A stretch of 64,000 nucleotides of DNA from Prevotellaceae bacterium UBA1746 (GTDB lineage Bacteria > Bacteroidota > Bacteroidia > Bacteroidales > Bacteroidaceae): NCBI GenBank assembly GCA_002314875.1, contig DCHS01000052.1, forward strand, positions 222,553 to 286,552, given 5' to 3'. Under the pieces are notes generated by a model that saw nothing but the letters and a program-made list of their open reading frames with translations, was not told where the DNA came from and made no database searches. The position numbers were made by a program, and so were the translations under genes. Positions 27,684 to 36,621 of this stretch are shown here, in pieces; the first letter of the stretch is position 1, and every line of letters starts with the position of its first letter.

Positions 27684-29555
27684 ATGAACAGATATATTCT
27701 ATTTTTTCTTTCTATTTGGGTGGTACTGACGGGTGCCGCCCAAGTGTCGTTTACGGCGAAGGCCCCGTCAACCGTTGGTGTTGACGAACAATTCCGTGTT
27801 CAATATGTGCTGAACAATGCGGAAGGCGAGCAATTCAGTAACCCTTCCTTTCCTGATTTTGAGTGCCTTAACGGCCCGGCTACCAGCACATATTCCAGTC
27901 TTCAGGTTGTAAACGGTCGCAGTTCAAAATCAAGCAGTGTCACCTACACCTATATTCTTCGTGCTAAGAAAAAGGGTACATTCCATCTTCCCGTTGCCAC
28001 TATTCATGCCAATGGAAAGGTTTTCAAGTCCAACGCATTAACGGTAAATGTTGCGGCCTCAACTCCTGCTTCCCGTCAGCAGGCCCAGTCTTCTCAGCAA
28101 TCTGATGACGACGACGACTTCTTCGTTCAGACCCAGTCAAGCTCTTCCCGTCTGTCCCAGAAAGACTTATATTTCACCGTAGGTGCAACGAAGCGACAGG
28201 TTTATGAGCAGGAACCGATTATGCTGACCTATAAGTTCCATGCAAAAGTCGGCGTTGGTTTGGCGAATGTCATGCTCCGTCAGAAACCTGATTTGAAAGG
28301 CTTTTGGACTCAGGAAATTGAACTCCCCCACAATTTGAATCCTACTCTCGAAAATGGCTACAAGGTAGGAACGAATTTGCAATACGTCATTTTCCCCCAG
28401 CAGACAGGAAAACTCACGATCCCCGGCATTACCTTCGATTGTGACGTCATCCAGCAGCAACGCGGTTTGAATCCCATTGATGCGTTCTTCAACGGCGGTG
28501 GTGGATTTGGTTCAAAGGTCCAGCGAACGACGGAGGATCTGACGATTAACGTTCTCCCTCTCCCGCAGCCCAAGCCTGCGGCTTTCTCGGGTGGTGTGGG
28601 TCATTTCTCCATAAACAACCAGCTCCTTACTCCCGAGCCTAAGACCAACGACATTGCAACATTGCGTGTTACGATCAGTGGCTCTGGCAATATGAAACTC
28701 ATCAAGGCACCGTTTATCAAGTTCCCCAAGGACTTTGATAGCTATGACGCCAAGATGACGGATCATACAAAGGTTTCCGTTGACGGCATCACAGGCGAAG
28801 TCTATTTTGACTACACCTTCGTTCCCCGCAATATCGGCAAATACGAAATCCCTGCGGCGGAATTCATCTATTTCGATACGGCAAGTGGCCAGTATGTAAC
28901 CCTCCACACCTCGGCCCTCCATTTGGATGTTAAGAAGGGCAATCGCTCCAAAGAAGATATCGAGGCTGAAATGGCCCTGCGCAATTCTGATATTCGTGGC
29001 ATTCATACCGAATCTTCGGAGTTCTTCAATGCACCCGGTTTGTGCAATTCCAGTCTACCCCATAAGACGGCATTTTTCGGCGCCAGTTGGGGTTGGTTGG
29101 GAAGCTTCGGCTATTTCATTTCAACAGGTCTTTTGTTGATGATGCTGACCGGTCTGCTGCGTTTACTCCGTAAGCATCTGGCCTTGAGAGCAGACGTTTC
29201 TGGCACCCGTGTCCGTAAGGCGCGTAAGAAGGCTAACAAACTCCTTCGTGGTGCAGAGAACGCATTGGCATCCAATGATCATCGTGCGTTCTATGGCGCT
29301 CTGGCACAGGCTCTTCGTGGCTATTTTGCAGACAAGTTAAATGCCGATGCCGCAGCAATGACGAACGAGAGCATTCTGTCTGCTCTACAAGAACGTGGTA
29401 TCTCTGAAGAACTCCTCCAGAACGTTAAGACGATGCTGGAAGACATTGACTTCGCCCGTTTTGCTCCCAATGTTGAGGTTTCTCAGCGTGAGCAGGATAT
29501 CCAGCGTGTTTCCGATATTTTCAATAATCTCGATCAGCAACTAAAACTCAAATAA
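27684..29555 (+). CDS. batD: BatD oxygen-tolerance protein
   Basis: 623 residues: signal peptide (about 1-20), a long extracytoplasmic region of BatD beta-sandwich repeats (starting VSFTAKAPSTVGVDEQF), a membrane span near residues 465-490 (GYFISTGLLLMMLTGLLRLL), and a cytoplasmic helical tail with ALAQALRGYFADKLNADAA that resembles the tail of the BatD-like protein at 23707. An acidic stretch SQQSDDDDDFF lies near 150-160. Known Bat proteins are linked to aerotolerance and envelope stress; the mechanism is not established. batE begins 1 base after the stop. Confidence 0.95.
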   Translation: MNRYILFFLSIWVVLTGAAQVSFTAKAPSTVGVDEQFRVQYVLNNAEGEQFSNPSFPDFECLNGPATSTYSSLQVVNGRSSKSSSVTYTYILRAKKKGTFHLPVATIHANGKVFKSNALTVNVAASTPASRQQAQSSQQSDDDDDFFVQTQSSSSRLSQKDLYFTVGATKRQVYEQEPIMLTYKFHAKVGVGLANVMLRQKPDLKGFWTQEIELPHNLNPTLENGYKVGTNLQYVIFPQQTGKLTIPGITFDCDVIQQQRGLNPIDAFFNGGGGFGSKVQRTTEDLTINVLPLPQPKPAAFSGGVGHFSINNQLLTPEPKTNDIATLRVTISGSGNMKLIKAPFIKFPKDFDSYDAKMTDHTKVSVDGITGEVYFDYTFVPRNIGKYEIPAAEFIYFDTASGQYVTLHTSALHLDVKKGNRSKEDIEAEMALRNSDIRGIHTESSEFFNAPGLCNSSLPHKTAFFGASWGWLGSFGYFISTGLLLMMLTGLLRLLRKHLALRADVSGTRVRKARKKANKLLRGAENALASNDHRAFYGALAQALRGYFADKLNADAAAMTNESILSALQERGISEELLQNVKTMLEDIDFARFAPNVEVSQREQDIQRVSDIFNNLDQQLKLK

Positions 29556-29556
29556 T

Positions 29557-30384
29557 ATGCGCCGACTATTTCTTTTATTCTTTATTGTACTCTCCTTCGC
29601 TGCCCAGGTTTCAGCAACGGAGCAGAAAGAAGCGCCGGCGGAGAACGATTCCACAGCCGTTGCTGATACTCTTGTAAATAAAGCGTTTGCTGACAGCGCG
29701 TATCTGCAGAAGCATTTTCTGGAAGCATCAGAAATTTATCAGGCTAAGATTGATGAGATTCTGGCCGAAGGAAAAACGCCAGCTGCTGATCTCTTCTATA
29801 ATCTCGGTAACGCCGAGTATCGCCTGAACCATTTCCCCCAGGCCATTCTCAATTATCTTCGTGCCTTGCGCATTGACCCTGGTCATGAAGATGCCCGCTA
29901 TAATGTTGCGCTTGTCCGTACCCGTATTGCTGACCGTTTTGCAAAGCCTTCCGAGATGTTCTTCATCTCCTGGTTTAAGGATTGGGTAAGTACCAGAAGT
30001 ACAGAACATTGGGTGATGTGGAGCATGATCTGGCTTGTTGCACTCTTCGCCGGTCTCGCCTTGTACTACATTCCCCGTCGTATCTGGATTCGTAAGATAG
30101 GTTTCTTCGGCGCTCTGGCTTCGATTATCGCCTTTGCCGTTGCGACCATCTTTGCTGCCGTTCAGCGTTACGCTTACTATCATAATGATGAGGCCGTCGT
30201 CACTGCTGACGAAATCCAACTCTATGGTTCTCCCACCAATAGCAGTAAGAAAGTTCGCATGCTCCACGAAGGAACTACCGTATCTCTTCTCGATAGCCAT
30301 ACGAAAGGTTGGCAACAAGTTTCCCTTCCCGATGGCGTTGAAGGCTGGATTCCTGACGGCGGTGTCGAAAGAGTAGTGAAATAA
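29557..30384 (+). CDS. batE: BatE: TPR, membrane spans and SH3b domain
   Basis: 275 residues. A signal peptide (about 1-22), TPR units (DLFYNLGNAEYRLNHFPQAI, NYLRALRIDPGHEDARYNVA), two membrane spans (about 150-170 and 185-205) and a C-terminal bacterial SH3 domain (about 215-275, with IQLYGSPTNSSKKVRML and GWQQVSLPDGVEGWIP). This is the standard BatE layout. It ends the bat genes; an aminotransferase follows after 46 bases on the same strand. Confidence 0.92.
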   Translation: MRRLFLLFFIVLSFAAQVSATEQKEAPAENDSTAVADTLVNKAFADSAYLQKHFLEASEIYQAKIDEILAEGKTPAADLFYNLGNAEYRLNHFPQAILNYLRALRIDPGHEDARYNVALVRTRIADRFAKPSEMFFISWFKDWVSTRSTEHWVMWSMIWLVALFAGLALYYIPRRIWIRKIGFFGALASIIAFAVATIFAAVQRYAYYHNDEAVVTADEIQLYGSPTNSSKKVRMLHEGTTVSLLDSHTKGWQQVSLPDGVEGWIPDGGVERVVK

Positions 30385-30430
30385 TGTTGTTCTAACGTTA
30401 TAAACCTCAAAAACCTTTCAAACCATCGAT

Positions 30431-31636
30431 ATGTACGATTTTGATAGAATAGTTGACCGTAGAAATACAGGCTGCGTCAAGTGGGACGAAGCCCGCAAAA
30501 ATATCATCCCGATGTGGGTGGCAGATATGGATTTCGCTGTTGCTCCTGCCATCCAGAAGGCTGTTCAGGAACGTACTGCCCATCCCGTTTATGGCTATGT
30601 CTCTGTTCCCGACGCCTATTATGAGGCTGTGACGAATTGGTTCAAAACCCGTCACGACTGGAACATTGAGAAAGAATCAATCATCTATACCACAGGCGTT
30701 GTTCCCGCTGTCAGTGCCATTCTTCAGGCAATGATCCAGCCGGGCGAAAAGGTTATTGTCCAGACACCCGCCTACAATTGTTTCTTCTCCTGTCTTCGCA
30801 ATTCTGGTGCTGTCTTGGCAGAGAATAAACTTCTTCGCAAAGAAGTGGAGGAGGGCGTATTTTCGTACGAAATTGACTTCAAGGATTTGGAAAATCAGTG
30901 TGCGGATTCTGCATCGAAAGTGCTTCTTCTCTGCAACCCTCACAACCCTAGTGGCCGCTGCTGGACGCGCGAGGAACTCCTCCGTGTAGCAGAGATTTGC
31001 CGTCGCCATGACATCTTTGTGATTTCCGATGAAATCCACAACGAACTCACAGCCCCGGGAACGCTCTATACTCCTTGGGGAACCCTTGGCGATGAGTATC
31101 AGCAGAATTGTGCCATCTGTGTTTCCGCTTCCAAGAGTTTCAATATCGCTGGTCTTCAGATTGCCAACATCGTCGTTGCCAATGCCAAACATCGTGCGCG
31201 TATCAACAAGCGCATCAACATCAACGAAACCTGTGACGTGAATCCCTTCGGCTACCCCGCAACCATAGCCGCCTATAATGAGAGCGAAGAGTGGCTCGAT
31301 GAACTTCGGGAATATATCTGGGAGAACTATCGTATCTTCCGCGAGTTTTTTGCCAACGGGTTGGAAATAAAACTCCCTGTTTCCCGTTTGGAAGCCACCT
31401 ATCTCGTTTGGGTTGATATCACAACTCTGAACGATAAAGTTCTCAAGAAATACGGTCCTTCATTAGCATCTGTAAGTCAGAAGATTCAAGACGTATTATA
31501 CGATGACTACGGTCTTTGGATCAATGCCGGCGAACACTACGGCGATGATGGCTATTTGCGCTTTAATATTGCCTGTCCCCGTGCTGTGATGCTGGAGGGC
31601 CTTCGCCGTTTTGCTTCTTTTGTTTCAGACCTTTAA
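30431..31636 (+). CDS. PLP-dependent aminotransferase, MalY/PatB type
   Basis: Fold-type I PLP enzyme of the MalY/PatB group, commonly a cystathionine beta-lyase (cystathionine to homocysteine, pyruvate and ammonia). 401 residues. The N-terminal DFDRIVDRRNTGCVKWDEAR and PMWVADMDF blocks, the NPHNPSGR loop, and the PLP-binding lysine in SASKSFNIAGLQ all match. The exact substrate could be cystathionine, cysteine or another amino acid. It lies between batE and the C10 protease and may be read through from the bat operon. Confidence 0.9.
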   Translation: MYDFDRIVDRRNTGCVKWDEARKNIIPMWVADMDFAVAPAIQKAVQERTAHPVYGYVSVPDAYYEAVTNWFKTRHDWNIEKESIIYTTGVVPAVSAILQAMIQPGEKVIVQTPAYNCFFSCLRNSGAVLAENKLLRKEVEEGVFSYEIDFKDLENQCADSASKVLLLCNPHNPSGRCWTREELLRVAEICRRHDIFVISDEIHNELTAPGTLYTPWGTLGDEYQQNCAICVSASKSFNIAGLQIANIVVANAKHRARINKRININETCDVNPFGYPATIAAYNESEEWLDELREYIWENYRIFREFFANGLEIKLPVSRLEATYLVWVDITTLNDKVLKKYGPSLASVSQKIQDVLYDDYGLWINAGEHYGDDGYLRFNIACPRAVMLEGLRRFASFVSDL

Positions 31637-31686
31637 ATAACCTAATATCTGCGCGTTAGCGTATAACCTTAATAACCAACAGCCCC

Positions 31687-33726
31687 ATGATAACAAATCT
31701 CATTACCCTTGGAGCTGCGTTGCTTTTTACGCTCCCTCTTTCCGCTCGTCAGTTAACGCCAGCGGAAGCCATTAATCGTATGCAGGCAGAAAACGGTATG
31801 TCCTCCCGACACCGCGTCCCTGCATCTCAACTCACCCTTGCCTATACCGCAACTGAAGGAGAGCAGTCTCTCTTGTATGTCATGAACCGTCCTGCAGAGA
31901 GTGGCTTTGTGGTTTTAAGTGCCGACGATTGTGCCCCTGCAGTTTTGGGCTATACAGACAATGGCAGTTTTGACGGGGAGAAAGTTCCCGATAGTTTCAA
32001 GTGGTGGATGAGCCTTTGCGAGCAGGATATAGCCCAAGCTATCACAGCCAACAAGTCAATTCAACGGGTTTCTTCTTCCGTGGTTGTAAGCCCGCTGATG
32101 ACAACGAAATGGAACCAGACATCGCCGTTTAACTGTTATATGAACTGGACTCTTTCTTCCGGCAAATTAACGGCGGTAACAGGGTGTGTGGCTGTTGCAA
32201 TGGCGCAGATTATGAAGTATCACAAATGGCCATTGCAAGGTCAAGGCTCAACGAAGTACAATTGTACCTTTACGGATGCCTCTAACAATCATGCAACCTA
32301 TAGTCTCAGTACTGATTTCAGCGAGAGTACCTATAACTGGGGATTAATGAAGGATGACTATTCATCCTATACAACCGACCAGGCCTATGAGGTTGGAAAA
32401 TTGTTGGTCGACTGTGCCTATAGTGTAAAAGCTCAGTTTGGTGTAGAGCAATCATCGGCTGCGGCTGCAGATGTTCCTTCCGCATTGGTTTCCTATTTTG
32501 ATTACGACCTCTGCATTAGTTACGAAAAACGTAGTTCCTATAGTGATGCAGAATGGGAATCTATGATATTGAATGAGTTGCAAGCCAATCGTCCTGTTCT
32601 TTACTCTGGCAGAACAACCACTGACGCTGGTCACGCTTTCGTCGTTGATGGTCACAGTGCCGATGGCAAATACCATATAAATTGGGGATGGGGAGGCTAT
32701 TGCGACGGCTATTTCCTCATGACAGGTTCTGGGGCCCTTCATCCTGGCGGTACTGGAACCGGTGGAGGTGGAGAAAATGCGAGTTATGATCAGGGGCAGG
32801 AGATTGTCATTGGCATCCAGCCCAATACCCACACGATTGATCATGCTCCCGTTAAGATGACGGCTTCAGAATACGAGATTCGTACGGCCAGTCTTGACAG
32901 CAACGGCTATGTTGACGAGTCTACCTGGCAGACCGTTTCCACTTCTAATCGTAGCACGATGCTCTTTGTTTATGGCGATATGCTGAATACGGGTATTATG
33001 GCCTGTAATATCCGTGTGGGTGTTAAATTGAGCAATGCCCAGCATACCTACTATTGCGAGTACAGCAAAAATTTGACTTACGCAAGCAACAACGGTCCCC
33101 GCTATTATACCTTCTATTGTAGTAATGTGATGGCGAATGGAACGTACAACGTCTATCCTGTGTTTCAAGACCTTGATAGTCCCAATCCACAGTGGCAGGA
33201 GATGGATCGCCTCCCGACAACTGTAATTCCCACATTGACGGTTACAGGTAGTGATGAACCCGATATCTTCCTGAAGGATCTGGCCTATCTCACCTGTAAG
33301 GATATTCGTACTAAAGACAACCAGATGACTGCTACGAATGCTGTTCTTCATTTCAAGATTGAGGCCGTAAAATCATTCAGTAGTAAGCGTATTATCTGCT
33401 GGATCTTCCCTAAAGCAGGTGGTACCAGCCTGGGTTATTTTGAAACAATGTTGTCTGCGATGAATGCTGGAGAAGTTCGTGAAATTTCTATTGAAAAGTC
33501 TTTGGCAGGACTCTCTGTGGGCACTCCCTATGTTGTCCGTATTGACGACTATAGCAAGAGTGTCGTTCTTCCGCCTACAGCAGACAATTCCATACCTTTA
33601 ACCATTTGTTCCCAGATTACTCCAACTCTTGAAGATGTCAACTATCTCAAGAGTGGTCTTCTCCGTGACGGCTTCGGTTTCAGCATTTCCAATATCACTG
33701 ATGTAATCAATATTCTGAAAAAATAA
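31687..33726 (+). CDS. C10 family cysteine protease (streptopain/interpain type)
   Basis: Secreted cysteine protease. 679 residues: a signal peptide (about 1-20), a propeptide/Spi-like inhibitor domain (about 21-125), and the C10 catalytic domain with nucleophile Cys167 in VTGCVAVAMAQIM and catalytic His316 in DAGHAFVVDGHSADGK, followed by INWGWGG. The region from about 395 on is beta-rich. The protein lacks the YDLxGRRV tail of the other exported proteins here. It ends instead in DGFGFSISNITDVINILKK, which looks like half of a dockerin-type repeat (weak). The short HExxH protein begins 2 bases after the stop. Confidence 0.93.
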   Translation: MITNLITLGAALLFTLPLSARQLTPAEAINRMQAENGMSSRHRVPASQLTLAYTATEGEQSLLYVMNRPAESGFVVLSADDCAPAVLGYTDNGSFDGEKVPDSFKWWMSLCEQDIAQAITANKSIQRVSSSVVVSPLMTTKWNQTSPFNCYMNWTLSSGKLTAVTGCVAVAMAQIMKYHKWPLQGQGSTKYNCTFTDASNNHATYSLSTDFSESTYNWGLMKDDYSSYTTDQAYEVGKLLVDCAYSVKAQFGVEQSSAAAADVPSALVSYFDYDLCISYEKRSSYSDAEWESMILNELQANRPVLYSGRTTTDAGHAFVVDGHSADGKYHINWGWGGYCDGYFLMTGSGALHPGGTGTGGGGENASYDQGQEIVIGIQPNTHTIDHAPVKMTASEYEIRTASLDSNGYVDESTWQTVSTSNRSTMLFVYGDMLNTGIMACNIRVGVKLSNAQHTYYCEYSKNLTYASNNGPRYYTFYCSNVMANGTYNVYPVFQDLDSPNPQWQEMDRLPTTVIPTLTVTGSDEPDIFLKDLAYLTCKDIRTKDNQMTATNAVLHFKIEAVKSFSSKRIICWIFPKAGGTSLGYFETMLSAMNAGEVREISIEKSLAGLSVGTPYVVRIDDYSKSVVLPPTADNSIPLTICSQITPTLEDVNYLKSGLLRDGFGFSISNITDVINILKK

Positions 33727-33728
33727 TC

Positions 33729-34067
33729 ATGCGCTACCCCTGTGTCATTCGCTCTAAGCATTTTCCACCGAAGCCCTTCGGAGGAATATCGCTTTTCGGA
33801 CTGATTATCTTCCGCGAAGATAATTGGGTGACACCCCGTGAGGTACGCCATGAACTCATTCATTTCCGCCAGCAGCTGGAATGGCTCTTCTTTCCGTTCT
33901 TCCTCCTCTACGTTCTCGAATTCCTTTGGCATTATGCCCGTCTCCGTCATTGGGGAAGAGCCTATATGGCCATTAGCTTTGAGCGGGAAGCCTACCTGAA
34001 TGATCACAAAGAAGACTATCTCAGACATCGTCCCCTTTGGGCAAACTACCGCAAACTAAAAAAGTAA
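33729..34067 (+). CDS. small membrane protein with HExxH motif, putative minimal gluzincin
   Basis: 112 residues. A zinc-protease-like HELIH sits at 41-45, and FEREAYLND (84-92) could give a third zinc ligand about 40 residues later. A hydrophobic segment lies between them (LFFPFFLLYVLEFLW, about 53-67). The N-terminus (RSKHFPPKPFGGISLFGLII) has no signal peptide. Similar short proteins are common and uncharacterised in Bacteroidetes. A protease role is inference from the motif; it may be an inactive relative. It starts 2 bases after the C10 protease, so the two are probably co-translated. Confidence 0.75.
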   Translation: MRYPCVIRSKHFPPKPFGGISLFGLIIFREDNWVTPREVRHELIHFRQQLEWLFFPFFLLYVLEFLWHYARLRHWGRAYMAISFEREAYLNDHKEDYLRHRPLWANYRKLKK

Positions 34068-34157
34068 GTTATCCAAATTGCTGAAGTTTTTTTCTTTATC
34101 ACAAATTCTTGAAAGAAAACCAATAAGTTAGGAACATTCGAAACTTACGCAGGTTAT

Positions 34158-34691
34158 ATGATGACATTAGATATTGAAGCCCGCGTGGAGCAGGGCAAAG
34201 CCTATTTTATGCAGGGCTATAATTGCTCGCAATCTGTCGCCATGACGTTCGCTGATCTCTATGGGTTCAGCGAAGCAATGATGGCACGAATCTCTGCCAG
34301 TTTCGGCGGAGGAATCGGCCGTATGCGTGAAACCTGCGGTAGTGCCTGTGCCATGTTCCTCCTTGCTGGTCTCGAAGTGCAGAATGTTGATGACACTCCT
34401 GAAACCCTTGATTTCGGGAATAATCCCTATCCGTCCCAGGAACTCAAAAAGAAGAACTATGAGGTTGTTCAGCGCCTCGCCTCAGACTTCCGTGAGGTGA
34501 CAGGAAGCATCATCTGCAAGGAACTCCTCGGTCTCAATAAAAAACGCGCTGACGGTACCATTCCCGAAATCCAAATCGTCGCCACTCCCGATGCCCGTAC
34601 CGACGAATATTACCGCAAGCGCCCCTGCATCCGAATGGTAGAAACCGCCATCCGCATCTATTGCCGCTATCTTCAGGAGAAATATTATTAG
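34158..34691 (+). CDS. C_GCAxxG_C_C family protein
   Basis: 177-residue cytoplasmic protein with the conserved Cys pattern of this family: GYNCSQSVAMTFAD, then SFGGGIGRMRETCGSACAM, and later single Cys residues (IICKELLG, RPCIRMVE). Members are suspected redox or metal proteins, but none of their functions is firmly known to me. The frame has two ATGs in a row (34158 and 34161); either may be used. It converges on the SIMPL gene across a terminator hairpin. Confidence 0.88.
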   Translation: MMTLDIEARVEQGKAYFMQGYNCSQSVAMTFADLYGFSEAMMARISASFGGGIGRMRETCGSACAMFLLAGLEVQNVDDTPETLDFGNNPYPSQELKKKNYEVVQRLASDFREVTGSIICKELLGLNKKRADGTIPEIQIVATPDARTDEYYRKRPCIRMVETAIRIYCRYLQEKYY

Positions 34692-34698
34692 AAGAATA

Positions 34699-34732
34699 AA
34701 GGTGTACCAGCACAGTGGCTGATACACCTTTG
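34699..34732. terminator. bidirectional terminator between the C_GCAxxG_C_C and SIMPL genes
   Basis: AAAGGTGTA and TACACCTTT form the outer stem, and CAGC/GCTG continue it inward past one C-A mismatch. It lies between convergent stop codons and has T-rich sequence beyond the plus-strand arm. Confidence 0.8.
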
Positions 34733-34756
34733 TTCTGTTCTATGTAGTCTTATAGA

Positions 34757-35476
34757 TTAGTCGAGGCCGTATTTAACGGTCGTTACAACACGTACATTCT
34801 TGATGTAGGGCGTGTTGGCATCACGGTCCTCGATAGAGAACTGACCCTGTGATGCGGCACGAAGAGAACCTAAACTACAGTGGCTGTCCTCCGCAAACTT
34901 TTCGGCGGTAGCACGGGCATTCTTTGTTGCCTCTTCAACCATGCTCGGCTTGATATCGTTGAGGCCGGTGAAATCATAGGACGGGGTGGTGTTGCTACTA
35001 TATTCTTCTGAGACAATGGCAATGCCCTGCTTCATCAGTTCTGTCTGGCGGCGGATGAGTTTGCGAACCTTGTCCACGTCATTTGAGGTCACCGTGATGA
35101 CACTCGATGCCTTATAGCGATAAGTCATGATGTCGTTTCCGTAGTTATCAGCCTGGCGGTCAGTAATCGTCGGCGGATTGACACTGATCTCCTCATCGGT
35201 GATACCACCCGCTTTGAGGAAACTGATGACCTTCTTGTTCTTTTGTTCCAGTAGTTCGTACATCTGGGACGGATCGTTACCCAGTTCTTTATACATCAGT
35301 GGCCAGGTGACCTTGTTGGCCTTTACTTCGCGTTCAGCGAGACCCTTGACTTCTACCGTGCGGTCACGGTCTTTGAAAGCTATGATACCAGAGCGCAAGG
35401 AGAGGCCTAGAGAAAGCAAACCTGCAGCGAGGATGCCTGCAGCAACGAGATTGTTGTTGAGATTAGAGAGTTTCAT
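34757..35476 (-). CDS. SIMPL domain-containing envelope protein (DUF541)
   Basis: 239 residues with an N-terminal signal or anchor (NLVAAGILAAGLLSLGLSLR) and a SIMPL/DUF541 domain for the rest (DRTVEVKGLAEREVKANK, YKASSVITVTSNDVDKVRKL). The family forms periplasmic or outer-membrane oligomers, some linked to oxidative stress, but no enzymatic role is established. It is a single-gene unit with its own promoter upstream and a shared terminator downstream. Confidence 0.9.
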   Translation of the reverse strand: MKLSNLNNNLVAAGILAAGLLSLGLSLRSGIIAFKDRDRTVEVKGLAEREVKANKVTWPLMYKELGNDPSQMYELLEQKNKKVISFLKAGGITDEEISVNPPTITDRQADNYGNDIMTYRYKASSVITVTSNDVDKVRKLIRRQTELMKQGIAIVSEEYSSNTTPSYDFTGLNDIKPSMVEEATKNARATAEKFAEDSHCSLGSLRAASQGQFSIEDRDANTPYIKNVRVVTTVKYGLD

Positions 35477-35530
35477 GGAATAGTTTTTTCTTTATTAATC
35501 GTTTAAATCGGGAGTTGTTTGTTGTTGACG

Positions 35531-35561
35531 CAAAGGTAGGATGAAGAAAACATCTTTGCAA
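35531..35561 (-). promoter_or_regulatory. promoter of the SIMPL gene
   Basis: On the minus strand TACCTTTG (plus-strand CAAAGGTA, 35531-35538) matches TAnnTTTG, and TTG (plus-strand CAA, 35559-35561) lies 20 bases upstream. The ATG is 55 bases downstream. Confidence 0.7.
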
Positions 35562-35685
35562 GAAAATGCGGAAAAATCTTTCTCTTTTTTATATTATTTC
35601 ACTTTTCGCCCCGTCCGAAGGACTTGAAAACGTAAGATTTTCGTTTTTTTCGCATTGGAAACCTCTGTAATTCAGAAATTAGTCG

Positions 35686-35693
35686 TAGATTTG
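35686..35693 (+). promoter_or_regulatory. candidate -7 element for the LOG-family gene
   Basis: TAGATTTG matches TAnnTTTG, 18 bases before the ATG at 35711. No clear -33 element lies at 19-20 bases, so this is weaker than the divergent SIMPL promoter. Confidence 0.4.
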
Positions 35694-35710
35694 TGGGCAA
35701 AATTTGTAGT

Positions 35711-36244
35711 ATGAAACAAATCGGTGTTTTTTGTTCTTCTTCCAACAATCTTGAAACGGACTTCTATCGTTGTGCCGATCAACTCGGTCGTTGGATGGGC
35801 GAACGCGATAAGACTCTCGTCTATGGCGGTGCAAATTGCGGACTGATGGAGAGTCTCGCAAAGGCTGTTCATGAGACCGGCGGCCATGTCATTGGCGTCG
35901 TTCCGCAGATCCTCATCGACCATCAACGGGTAAGTTCCTTCATCGATGAACAGATTGTCACAGAGAACCTTACCGATCGCAAGCAGCAGATCATCGCCCT
36001 CTCCGATGCCATCGTTGCCCTTCCCGGCAGTGTCGGGACCCTCGACGAAGCATTCACCTTAATGGCAGCAAATACCATCGGCATTGAGGATAAACCCGTC
36101 ATTTTCTGGAATATCAACGGCTTCTGGGATCCTCTCTTCGTCCTGTTCAACAGTATTGTCGCCCGTGGTGCAGGAACCCGTCCGTTCGATGAGTATTGCT
36201 ACAACGTAAAGTCCTTTGACGAACTCGTCGGACTTCTTGCATAA
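35711..36244 (+). CDS. LOG/TIGR00730 family Rossmann-fold protein
   Basis: 177-residue protein of the lysine decarboxylase-like/LOG group. Family members hydrolyse nucleoside 5'-monophosphates to base and ribose 5-phosphate. The N-terminal Rossmann strand (IGVFCSSSNN), the VYGGANCGLMESLA glycine loop and the active-site segment PGSVGTLDEAF are present. The usual form of this last motif is PGGxGTxxE; here the second Gly is Ser, while the catalytic Glu region is kept. The ATG at 35711 is preferred over an in-frame GTG at 35693, because homologs begin at KQIGVFC. Confidence 0.88.
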   Translation: MKQIGVFCSSSNNLETDFYRCADQLGRWMGERDKTLVYGGANCGLMESLAKAVHETGGHVIGVVPQILIDHQRVSSFIDEQIVTENLTDRKQQIIALSDAIVALPGSVGTLDEAFTLMAANTIGIEDKPVIFWNINGFWDPLFVLFNSIVARGAGTRPFDEYCYNVKSFDELVGLLA

Positions 36245-36318
36245 AGCCAGCTTCTATATTAAAGTTGCCTCATAATTAGAGAAAACCTGAAAAAAATACA
36301 AACCACAAAATCTCGTTT

Positions 36319-36609
36319 ATGGCCTACAAACTTCCCCTTGGCATTGAGATTCCATCTCTGACTTCTGACATTAATAATCGCTGCTGTACCGGTGGTCCGT
36401 TTACGAAGCCCATCGAGGAATTCCTCCCCCTTCTCAATGATGCCGATACCCGTAGCAAGGGCCGTTTCAAGATCACCCGCATGGTGTTCTATTATGTTGA
36501 CCGTTTGATGGAGCAGTTCCCTGAACTATCCTACGAAATCAGCTATGCAGCCCTTGCAGAGCAGATTTGTCAGGAGGTGTTCCAGCAATCAGAGAACGCC
36601 AACGCCTAA
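36319..36609 (+). CDS. 96-residue protein of unknown function
   Basis: I do not recognise this protein. It is hydrophilic, without signal peptide or membrane span. Two Cys in a row (NNRCCTGGPF, near residue 22) and a helical C-terminal half (MVFYYVDRLMEQFPELSYEI) are the visible features. Codon use looks like its neighbours and it has a good ATG, so it is probably expressed. It is followed by a 12-bp tandem repeat and then by a histidine phosphatase gene. Confidence 0.65.
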   Translation: MAYKLPLGIEIPSLTSDINNRCCTGGPFTKPIEEFLPLLNDADTRSKGRFKITRMVFYYVDRLMEQFPELSYEISYAALAEQICQEVFQQSENANA

Positions 36610-36621
36610 GGGAATCCCTTT

